Positions 1-5,935 of a stretch of DNA of 7,849 bases are shown in pieces; the stretch's first letter is position 1; every line of letters starts with the position of its first letter. The stretch is from Desulfoprunum sp. (GTDB lineage: Bacteria > Desulfobacterota > Desulfobulbia > Desulfobulbales > Desulfocapsaceae). A program made the translations under genes and the position numbers. Below the pieces are notes generated by a model, which saw nothing but the letters and a program-made list of their open reading frames with translations, searched no databases and had not been told where the DNA came from. Location: the NCBI GenBank assembly GCA_030696435.1, contig JAUYSF010000081.1, positions 1 through 7,849 of the forward strand, given 5' to 3'.

Positions 1-120
1 GATATCCGCAGACTGGTGACCCAAGCAGCATTGGACAATGATTTTGCATTACTTTGCCCGGTCCCACGCAAACCGGTGCTTAATTCTCTCGCGACCGCAT
101 TGATGCGCATGGCGGCATGA
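1..120 (+). CDS. Unidentified partial ORF, C-terminal 39 codons only
   Basis: From the window edge a plus-strand frame is open for 39 codons and ends in TGA at 118-120. The peptide begins [14 protein letters not shown] and ends [13 protein letters not shown] do not recognise a family. It converges on the broken IS3 orfB, whose own frame runs on antisense through this stretch to a TAA at 49-51. Similarity to IS3 transposases appears to stop at about position 142, so this DNA lies outside the IS3 remnant. It could be the 3' end of a host gene or of a second insertion sequence that landed in orfB; transposase genes often stop about 20 nt before an IS end, as this frame does. A minus-strand frame (start about 107, open to the window edge) is equally open, so even the coding strand is uncertain. 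Confidence 0.3.
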   Translation, partial: DIRRLVTQAALDNDFALLCPVPRKPVLNSLATALMRMAA

Positions 121-513
121 GACTTTTATAGGAAACTTCAGTTCTACTTTAAACTCACGGTTTAACAAATTAGGAGTAATCGGCAAGTTATGCTTGCTGT
201 CCGTGGTAACCTTGAACTTCCTTTTCTGTTTCGCAGAGATACCTGCCAGTTTCATCAGGGTTCCGGCCTTGGTTCGACCACAAGGAATTCCCTGCGCTTC
301 GACTTCTTCTGATATTCGTCGGGTCCCATAAGTCCCCTTTGAAATTCTATGGGCCTCCTGAACCACGGGAAGAAGAGTTTCATACTCCTTCTGTCTCACC
401 GACTTTCCACGTGTACACCAACAATAATATCCAGATCTGGATACTTGCAGCAACTCACACAGCAGGGATATTGGGTATGCCTTCTTCTCAGTATCAATCA
501 TTTGATACCGCAT
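49..513 (-). pseudogene. IS3-family transposase OrfB, C-terminally truncated
   Basis: This is the N-terminal part of an IS3 OrfB transposase, which in intact elements is about 270-290 aa, made as an OrfAB fusion, and cuts and joins DNA through an rve-type DDE domain. Visible features are [19 protein letters not shown] near the start and the HTH_21-like region with KGTYGTRRI (about residues 60-68) through [15 protein letters not shown]. The linker to [10 protein letters not shown] (about residues 115-124) comes next. At that point intact proteins enter the catalytic core (typically V-W-x-x-D-I-T-Y), but here about 30 unrelated residues follow to a TAA at 49-51. All three catalytic residues are therefore absent. 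The frame is also open upstream of the ATG to the slippery run at 543-549, as expected for a minus-1 fusion. The truncation probably came from a later insertion or deletion near 142. Confidence 0.85.
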
Positions 514-803
514 CCCGATTCGTTCGCGAAGAAGGCTGCCGCTTTTTTTAAGATTTCACACTCCATCTTTAAGCGGTGATTCTCTTTGATGAGGCGAGTC
601 AACTCGGCTTGAACATCCTTTCCACTTGCTGAATCAGGCATACCGTTCCCGCCATCCTCAATCTCGCGCTTCCAACGGCCCAACATGGTCGCGTTAATAC
701 CAAGATTCCGAGCGGCCTCAGTTATCTGATACCCTTGTTCCGTGACCAGCTTGACTGCCGAACTCCTGAATTCCTCTGTATATTTCTTTCTCTTTTTTGT
801 CAT
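498..803 (-). CDS. IS3-family transposase OrfA, DNA-binding HTH protein
   Basis: This 101-aa protein is of normal length for IS3-family OrfA, the DNA-binding part of the transposase that recognises the element's ends. Residues 1-45 form the helix-turn-helix region of the HTH_8/transposase-8 type: [15 protein letters not shown], then [21 protein letters not shown]. Residues about 64-90 form a heptad-like leucine-rich segment ([20 protein letters not shown]) typical of the zipper that allows multimerisation. The start at 803 is supported by a very strong Shine-Dalgarno, GAGGAGGTG, at 816-808 with a 4-nt spacer. The 3' end overlaps orfB by 16 nt, with the slippery A7 run about 40 nt before the stop. 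The reading frame looks intact although the partner orfB is broken. OrfA alone can act as an inhibitor of transposition in related elements; whether it does here is unknown. Confidence 0.9.
   Translation of the reverse strand: MTKKRKKYTEEFRSSAVKLVTEQGYQITEAARNLGINATMLGRWKREIEDGGNGMPDSASGKDVQAELTRLIKENHRLKMECEILKKAAAFFANESGCGIK
541..549 (-). other. Programmed minus-1 frameshift site of IS3 element
   Basis: On the minus strand seven A residues are followed by GC, read in the orfA frame as TTA AAA AAA GCG. A slip of one base back gives AAA AAA AGC GGC, which continues without a stop into the orfB frame and through its ATG at 513. IS3-family elements make the OrfAB transposase by minus-1 slippage on A-rich heptamers of this kind at the same protein position, at the end of the orfA leucine-zipper region ([10 protein letters not shown]). 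I did not see a convincing downstream stem-loop or pseudoknot. Since orfB is truncated, any fusion product would lack the catalytic domain. Confidence 0.7.
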
Positions 804-828
804 TGAACACCTCCTCGTGGGGATCTAA

Positions 829-850
829 TCCACTCTTAAGAAAGTGTCCA
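829..850 (-). repeat. Probable left terminal inverted repeat of IS3 element
   Basis: Reading down from 850 on the minus strand, the sequence TGGACACTTTCTTAAGAG starts 47 nt before the orfA start codon. IS3-family ends begin with TG, and this distance to orfA is normal. The partner repeat cannot be shown because the right end is missing, so the assignment rests on position and on resemblance to remembered IS3-type ends. Confidence 0.5.
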
Positions 851-905
851 TTTTTATCATGCCACATCAGATTCCCAGGGCCCGAAAACACACTGGTATA
901 CAACT
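851..905. other. Short spacer between nuoN stop and IS3 left end
   Basis: These 55 bases hold no gene. The only symmetric sequences are the palindromes GGGCCC near 880 and GTATAC near 897. I see no GC-rich hairpin followed by a T-run in the nuo direction, so no intrinsic terminator for the operon is evident before the insertion sequence. Confidence 0.5.
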
Positions 906-2318
906 TTACATTATTGACTTCAGGGTCGTGCCGGCGAAATCAAGGAAAGGTGGGGGATAAATGCCCATGACGATGATCAGCAGTATGAGGGCGAATGAGG
1001 CAATATTGGTCAGGGAATTAACCCTGATGGGCTCGTGACTGACCGGTTCGCTGCAGAAAGTTACCCGGACGACGGAGAGATAATAGTAGATGGCGATAGC
1101 GGTGTTGATAGCGGCAAGTATTACCAGGAGGAGATGGTCCTGTTTCAGTACCCCTACTAGTAGCATGAACTTTCCGGCAAAACCGACAAATGGTGGGATG
1201 CCGGCCAGCGAAAAGAGGCCGATCGTTAGAGTCAGGGCCAGAAGGGGGGCCCGTTTGTGCAGCCCGCTCAGATCATCTATCCGGAGATTTTTACCATCGA
1301 CCGAGACGCTGCAGATGACCAGGAAACAGGCGAGATTCATCAAGACATAGCCGACGATGTAATAAAAGGCGGTGGCATATCCGGTCAACTGAAAAGTCAG
1401 GAGGCCGAGGAGGACAAAACCTGCATGGGCGATGCCGGAAAACCCCAGCATCCGTTTGAGATCCTTCTGCACTAGGGCCGAGAGATTGCCATAAAACATC
1501 GAGAGTATCGCGGAGACCATCAGGAGATTGAGCATAACCTGGCCTTCATTACTGACCAAGGCGATCAGACGAATAAGAAGGGCTACGGCAGCGAGTTTGG
1601 GTACGGCGGCGATAAAGGCAGTGGTCTCATTTGCGGCACCCTCATAGACATCAGGGACCCAGAAATGAAAGGGAAAGAGAGCCAATTTGTAAAAGAAACC
1701 GGCCAGAATCATCAGCATGGCGATGACTGCGGTCGGTTGAGCCCAGAGCTGTGGTAGTTTTTCTGCGATTACAGCAAGATGGGTTGACCCTGTGAGGCCG
1801 AACATGTAGCTCATGCCAAAAAGCATAAATCCCGTGGCCATGACGCCGAAGAGAAGGTATTTAATGCCGGCTTCCATTTGGAAGAAGGTCCCGGAAGAGG
1901 CGTCCCGCATGGGGACCATGATATATACGGCAAAAGATGAGAGTTCAAGGGCGATGAAGATGGCCAGTAGTTCGACGCTTGACACCAGCATCATCAGGCC
2001 GAGATTGGAGGTGAAGAGAAAAAGGTAGTATTCCGGCCGAGAATCCTTTTTGATCCCGGTCCTGCCGCTGTCAAAGAGCAGAACTATCAGGGTGGCTGCA
2101 GCTATGAGTGCCTTGAATACCTGGGAAAATAGATCAACCCGAAAGGCGCCATAGAAAAGATCACCCTTCTGATTGAGACATATCAGGCTTGTGATCAGGG
2201 TCATTGAGGCTAGAAGTACAGCCATATTCTTGACTGTTGTACCGCCGGGGTGACCCAAGCTGAGCAGAAAGAAGAGGAGACCGGCTGCCAAAAGTGTCAA
2301 TTCAGGGAGGAAGAGCAT
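906..2318 (-). CDS. nuoN: NADH-quinone oxidoreductase subunit N
   Basis: This 470-aa membrane protein is NuoN, one of the antiporter-like proton-translocating subunits of the complex I membrane arm, close to the usual 470-490 aa. It should span the membrane about 13-14 times. Diagnostic features are LELSSFAVYIM with the TM5 glutamate E125, GIKYLLFGVMATGFMLFG, and FFYKLALFPFHFWVPDVYEG with the TM7 lysine K211. K241 lies in the TM8 segment (AAVPKLAAV), and IPPFVGFAGKFMLLVG carries the TM12 lysine K383. These correspond to the conserved Glu and Lys of proton half-channels in the family. The start at 2318 has AAGG 7 nt upstream, and the gene begins 38 nt after nuoM. It is the last operon gene in the window; the truncated IS3 element starts 55 nt after its stop. 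Confidence 0.96.
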   Translation of the reverse strand: MLFLPELTLLAAGLLFFLLSLGHPGGTTVKNMAVLLASMTLITSLICLNQKGDLFYGAFRVDLFSQVFKALIAAATLIVLLFDSGRTGIKKDSRPEYYLFLFTSNLGLMMLVSSVELLAIFIALELSSFAVYIMVPMRDASSGTFFQMEAGIKYLLFGVMATGFMLFGMSYMFGLTGSTHLAVIAEKLPQLWAQPTAVIAMLMILAGFFYKLALFPFHFWVPDVYEGAANETTAFIAAVPKLAAVALLIRLIALVSNEGQVMLNLLMVSAILSMFYGNLSALVQKDLKRMLGFSGIAHAGFVLLGLLTFQLTGYATAFYYIVGYVLMNLACFLVICSVSVDGKNLRIDDLSGLHKRAPLLALTLTIGLFSLAGIPPFVGFAGKFMLLVGVLKQDHLLLVILAAINTAIAIYYYLSVVRVTFCSEPVSHEPIRVNSLTNIASFALILLIIVMGIYPPPFLDFAGTTLKSIM

Positions 2319-2356
2319 CGTGTTACCTTAAGGGATCGTTGTGGTTTGTCCGCATA

Positions 2357-3874
2357 TTAAAGCATCAATCCTGTGGTGGCGATAGCCTGCTGATAGGTCT
2401 GGAACTGCTGGAGCAGGTGGGCGACACTGGTATGCATCAATTCGATAAAGGGCTGCGCGCCCAGTCCTATCCAGAAGACAAAAAAGAGAAAGGGGGCCAG
2501 GGTCACAATTTCTCTCGCGTTCAAATCAGTTAGCAACGATTGGTCAGGGTTGTCTGTGCCGCCCCAGATAATCTTCTGCAGCATGCGCAGCATATAGGCT
2601 GCTGCCAGGACTGCCCCGGGAATGGCTGCCAGGGCCAGAGGTATACTGTATTTGAAGGTGCCGGCCAGGATCAAAAATTCCCCGACAAAACTATTGGTGC
2701 CGGGAAAGGCAAAGGCGGAGAGAGAAAAAAAGCCCACAAAGGTGACAAAGACCGGCATGTATTGACCTATACCGGTTGCCGAACGCAGGTCACGACTATG
2801 GGTTCGCTCGTAAATCATGCCCACACAGAGAAAGAGGGCACCTGTGGTGATACCGTGGTTGATCATCTGCAGGATGGCTCCCTCGATGCCCTGGATATTC
2901 ATGACGAAGATGCCGAGGGTGACAAAACCCATGTGGCCCACGGATGAATAGGCAATAAGTTTTTTCATGTCCTCCTGGGCGAGAGCCGTTAGACCGCCGT
3001 AAATAATACCGGCTATCGACAGCCAAAGCACATACGGCATGAGCAGGGTGGTGGCTTCGGGGGTGATGGGCAGGGCAAAGCGCAGGAAACCATAGGTGCC
3101 CATTTTCAGAAGGATACTGGCCAGGATCACGGAGCCGGCCGTTGGGGCCTCGACATGGGCGGCAGGAAGCCAGGTGTGAAAGGGAAACATCGGCACCTTG
3201 ATGGCAAAGGCCAGAAAGAAGGCGATAAAGAGTAGGATCTGGGCGGTGAAGGAGTAGCCCTTCCACATCATATCCGGGATGAAAAAACTGTAGTTGTTTG
3301 TCTTATAGAGCCAGATTATGGCCACCAAAAGGAGGATCGAGCCTGCCAGGGTATAAAGGAAAAACTTGACCGAGGCATAGATTTTGCGAGGTCCACCCCA
3401 GATGCCGATGAGCAGGTACATCGGAATGAGCATGGCCTCCCAGAGTATATAGAACAAGACAAAGTCGAGTGCGGCAAAGACCCCGATCATGGCGGTTTCC
3501 ATGATCAGCAGGCAGATCATGAAGGCCGGGACCCTGGTCTTGATATAGGTCCATGAGGCCAGAACACAGAAGGGCATGATCAAGGTAGTCAGAAGGATCA
3601 GGAGGATCGAGATGCCGTCAATGCCCACAACGTAGGCAATATTGAGCGAGTTGATCCATGGATGGTACTCGGCAAACTGAAAGTCTGCCGTCCCTCTGTC
3701 AAAGCCAAAGAGCAAGGCCAAAGACAGCAGGGCCACGATGCTGGTAACCGCTAAGGCCCAATAGCGGGCAAAAGAGGCATGTCGCACAAAGAACAGCACC
3801 AGAGATCCCGCCAGCGGCAGAAAAATCAGGACACTCAGAAGGGGAAAACCCTGATTATACACTAATTGATCCAT
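2357..3874 (-). CDS. nuoM: NADH-quinone oxidoreductase subunit M
   Basis: This 505-aa protein is NuoM, an antiporter-like proton-pumping subunit of the complex I membrane arm, with normal length (about 490-510 aa) and about 14 membrane helices. Evidence is LWEAMLIPMYLLIGIWGG with E146 in TM5, KVPMFPFHTWLPAAHVEAPT with the TM7 lysine K226, and LLKMGTYGFLRF with K257 in TM8. Further motifs are LIAYSSVGHMGFV at 306-318, H340 in QMINHG, and NSFVGEFLILAG with E399. A glutamate at this last place, where the L and N subunits have lysine, is the hallmark that separates NuoM from its paralogues. The start at 3874 is preceded by AAGGA with a 9-nt spacer. The gene starts 26 nt after the 596-aa NuoL-like gene and is followed by nuoN, the usual L-M-N order. 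Confidence 0.97.
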   Translation of the reverse strand: MDQLVYNQGFPLLSVLIFLPLAGSLVLFFVRHASFARYWALAVTSIVALLSLALLFGFDRGTADFQFAEYHPWINSLNIAYVVGIDGISILLILLTTLIMPFCVLASWTYIKTRVPAFMICLLIMETAMIGVFAALDFVLFYILWEAMLIPMYLLIGIWGGPRKIYASVKFFLYTLAGSILLLVAIIWLYKTNNYSFFIPDMMWKGYSFTAQILLFIAFFLAFAIKVPMFPFHTWLPAAHVEAPTAGSVILASILLKMGTYGFLRFALPITPEATTLLMPYVLWLSIAGIIYGGLTALAQEDMKKLIAYSSVGHMGFVTLGIFVMNIQGIEGAILQMINHGITTGALFLCVGMIYERTHSRDLRSATGIGQYMPVFVTFVGFFSLSAFAFPGTNSFVGEFLILAGTFKYSIPLALAAIPGAVLAAAYMLRMLQKIIWGGTDNPDQSLLTDLNAREIVTLAPFLFFVFWIGLGAQPFIELMHTSVAHLLQQFQTYQQAIATTGLML

Positions 3875-3900
3875 TACCTGTGATCCTTGAAAGCAAAAGA

Positions 3901-5691
3901 TTAGAGCCAGACATACGCAACCAGAAAAAGGGCCGCAAAGGATATTGTGTAATAGAGGGTCATCTGGATCTGGCCCCTCTGCAGAGTGAATGCAACTTTA
4001 CTGCCTATTGCCCGGACCAGACGGGCCGTTCCGTCGACAACACCATCTATGCCATGCCAGTCAAACCAGGCGGAGAAGCGGGCGATGGTCATCAGAGAGA
4101 CCAGACCGACCACCCGATAGGCCGAGCCCCAGGCAGTATCGAGCCACTGCAGAGGGTTTTTGGCTGTCCAGAGAAAACCGCGACCGGCCAGACGATAGAA
4201 CCAGTCAAGATCAAGGCTGATCGTAGGCTTTGCCGCAAGCCTTTTATGGCAGAGGAAGAAGCCGAGGGCTGTCAAGGCGAGAATCTGCAGGGTCTCGGCG
4301 AGATGGGCGATGTTGTAGGGGTGGTAGACTACCTCTTGGTGAGGCAACATTCCGTAGAGAAAGGGAACGCATGAGCCGATTAGGACGCAGAAGAAGGCGG
4401 CGATGCCCATGGCCAACTGCATGTTCCAGACGGGGTCTTCGGCCTTCTCCCAGGTTGCGTTGCTGCATCTGTTTTCACCGAAGAAGATGAGATAGGGCAG
4501 ACGCAGTCCGGCGACCAGGAAGGTGCCGGCCGAGACGGCGGTCAGCAGGAAGCCGGCCCAGAGCAGATGGGACTCAAAACTTGCGCTGATGATCATCGAT
4601 TTACTGACAAAGCCCGAGAGCAAGGGGAAGGCCGAGACCGAGATACCGCCGATGAACATAAAAAATAGGGTGAGTGGCATCTTCTTGTAGAGGCCGCCGA
4701 GCCCGGTCAATTTCGACTGGCCCGTGGCCTGGATGATCGCCCCCGCGCCCATGAAGAGCAGTCCCTTGTAGAGGATATGGGCAAAGGCGTGGGCACAGGT
4801 GCCGTTGATTGCGAGAGCCGTACCGATCCCTACACCGACGACCATGTAACCGACCTGGCTGACGATCTCCCAGCCCAGAAGTCGGCGCACATCGTTTTCC
4901 AGGATGGCGTAGATGATACCGTAGATGGCCATGATCACCCCGAGAACGATGAGAATATCAAAGCCGGCAAAGGCCCGGGCCAGGGTGTAAATGGCGGTCT
5001 TGGTGGTAAAGGCGCACATGAAGACGGCGCCGGTCACCGTGGCCTTGCTGTAGGCGTCGGGGAGCCAGGAGTGCAGGGGAGGGACGGCCGCATTCAGCAT
5101 CAGGCCGATCATGATCAGCCAGGTGTAGAGCCCGGTGTTGTGCTCATCAAGCAGGACAAAGCTGAGGTCGCCTGTCGCCTGATAGCGCAGGACAAAGCCG
5201 ATGAGCAGCATCACGCCACCAAAGGTGTGAACCAGGAGATAGCGGTAACCGGCGGCCAGGCTTCCCTTGTCTTTGTTGAACCAGATGAGAAAGGTCGAGG
5301 CGAAGGCCATCAGCTCCCAGAAGAGAAACAGGACAAGATAGTCTCCGCAATAAATGACACCGAGAGACCCGGCCACGTAAAACCAGGCGGCCATATGCTG
5401 CCATTCGTCCTCAACATGCAGGCCGTAGATAGTACCGATGATAGCCATCAGAGCCATGATAAACGCAAAGATCATCGATAAATTGTCCACCCGACCAAAG
5501 GTAAGTGTCCACTTGTCCATGAAGGTAACAATACCGTAGACCCCTGGATGCCAGCCCAGATACAGCACGTCACAGAAGGTCAGGAGCGGCACGAGAAACA
5601 GATAGGGTTTGCGGAACGGTCCCCTGATGAAGGGCAGGATGAGGGCTCCTGCGATCATGATCAGGGCCGGGTGGATAAAACTACCTGTCAT
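3901..5691 (-). CDS. NuoL-like antiporter subunit (Na+/H+ antiporter subunit D type)
   Basis: This 596-aa protein has a proton-conducting antiporter domain (about residues 60-400) and a long C-terminal tail. It sits just upstream of nuoM, where nuoL is normally found, and its length is close to NuoL (about 610 aa). Visible features are FWELMAFASTFL with E126 (TM5), PPLHSWLPDAYSKATVTGAV, K231 in TTKTAIY (TM8), HILYKGLLFMGAGAI with K309, and LLSGFVSKSMII with K364 (TM12). The TM7 lysine is replaced by Asn200 (LMLNAAVPPLHSW). As I recall, this Asn is common in the separate family annotated as Na+/H+ antiporter subunit D in Deltaproteobacteria. After the last core helix (about 466-482), about 95 residues including IDGVVDGTARLV lead to a final helix (about 578-596), similar to the lateral helix and TM16 of NuoL. 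The ATG at 5691 is chosen over an upstream in-frame ATG (5742) because of its strong ribosome binding site. Ion specificity cannot be told. Confidence 0.88.
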   Translation of the reverse strand: MTGSFIHPALIMIAGALILPFIRGPFRKPYLFLVPLLTFCDVLYLGWHPGVYGIVTFMDKWTLTFGRVDNLSMIFAFIMALMAIIGTIYGLHVEDEWQHMAAWFYVAGSLGVIYCGDYLVLFLFWELMAFASTFLIWFNKDKGSLAAGYRYLLVHTFGGVMLLIGFVLRYQATGDLSFVLLDEHNTGLYTWLIMIGLMLNAAVPPLHSWLPDAYSKATVTGAVFMCAFTTKTAIYTLARAFAGFDILIVLGVIMAIYGIIYAILENDVRRLLGWEIVSQVGYMVVGVGIGTALAINGTCAHAFAHILYKGLLFMGAGAIIQATGQSKLTGLGGLYKKMPLTLFFMFIGGISVSAFPLLSGFVSKSMIISASFESHLLWAGFLLTAVSAGTFLVAGLRLPYLIFFGENRCSNATWEKAEDPVWNMQLAMGIAAFFCVLIGSCVPFLYGMLPHQEVVYHPYNIAHLAETLQILALTALGFFLCHKRLAAKPTISLDLDWFYRLAGRGFLWTAKNPLQWLDTAWGSAYRVVGLVSLMTIARFSAWFDWHGIDGVVDGTARLVRAIGSKVAFTLQRGQIQMTLYYTISFAALFLVAYVWL

Positions 5692-5935
5692 AGTAATCCT
5701 CCCTGGTCTGAATGCCGCTCTTGCCCAGCCAACCGGCCACAAAGATCAGTACGATAGTCGAGACCAGGGCGAAGAGCGCCCAGAAGCCGGGGATATGTTT
5801 CTCAACCCAGGTATGGGCATGGTGGGTATCGACCATGATTATGCTCCAGATGATGATAGCGGCGATCCCGCCATAACAGAAGTACCGCACCGCTTGCAGC
5901 CGGTCTTTCAGATAATCGATGAAGTTGACAATCAT
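5681..5935 (-). CDS. Small two-helix membrane protein of the complex I operon
   Basis: This 84-aa protein has two predicted membrane helices, about residues 18-36 (YGGIAAIIIWSIIMV) and 50-71 (GFWALFALVSTIVLIFVAGW). They are joined by a short loop rich in histidine, DTHHAHTWVEKHIPG (H38, H39, H41, H47). The N-terminus (FIDYLKDRLQAVRYF) is amphipathic and the C-terminus ends in EDYYDR. I recall small hypothetical proteins with an IPGFWALF-like motif and an EDYYD tail beside antiporter-D genes in Deltaproteobacteria, but cannot name a domain. The start at 5935 makes a 4-nt ATGA overlap with the preceding 493-aa gene; a longer reading from 6004 would overlap that gene by 73 nt and has no such support. 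Its place between two antiporter-like genes suggests an accessory or linker subunit of the membrane arm. That role is inferred only from context. Confidence 0.8.
   Translation of the reverse strand: MIVNFIDYLKDRLQAVRYFCYGGIAAIIIWSIIMVDTHHAHTWVEKHIPGFWALFALVSTIVLIFVAGWLGKSGIQTREDYYDR
5697..5704 (-). promoter_or_regulatory. Strong ribosome binding site fixing the 596-aa gene start
   Basis: On the minus strand AGGGAGGA precedes ATG (5691-5689) with a 5-nt spacer. It lies inside the last codons of the 84-aa gene, whose stop TAG is at 5683-5681, so the two genes overlap by 11 nt. This supports translational coupling and rules against the longer 613-aa reading. Confidence 0.8.

Larger units (their letters stand above)
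142..850 (-). mobile_element. Truncated IS3-family insertion sequence
   Basis: This remnant contains a left end starting TGGACACTTTCTTAAGAG (from 850 downward), a complete orfA, an A7G frameshift site and the first part of orfB. The typical element of this family is about 1.2-1.5 kb with a TG...CA-ended inverted repeat on both sides; here only about 0.7 kb is left. The catalytic half of orfB and the right inverted repeat are missing, and sequence after the NREFKVE motif of OrfB is replaced by unrelated DNA. The boundary near 142 is placed where similarity to remembered IS3 OrfB proteins seems to end and could be off by some 20 nt. It lies codirectionally downstream of nuoN. Without a DDE domain it cannot be autonomous; mobilisation in trans is also unlikely because one end is gone. 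Confidence 0.8.

Noticed and set aside
339..579. Plus-strand frames of 70 and 76 codons over the IS3 genes
   Set aside because: Both are antisense to recognisable transposase coding sequence and show no family features.
718..903. Minus-strand frame of 61 codons across the IS left end
   Set aside because: It overlaps orfA in another frame, crosses the IS boundary and lacks a convincing ribosome binding site.
2796..3266. Minus-strand open frame of 156 codons inside nuoM
   Set aside because: It is another frame of the well-supported nuoM gene and is rich in Pro, His and Arg without recognisable motifs.
4777..5481. Plus-strand open frame of 234 codons
   Set aside because: It is fully antisense to the 596-aa antiporter gene, has a composition rich in Asp, Gly and His with no membrane or domain pattern, and arises from the codon bias of the real gene.
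5692..5742. Longer start for the 596-aa protein (613 aa from 5742)
   Set aside because: The added segment is polar and Arg-rich, overlaps the 84-aa gene further, and skips the strong ribosome binding site at 5697-5704.
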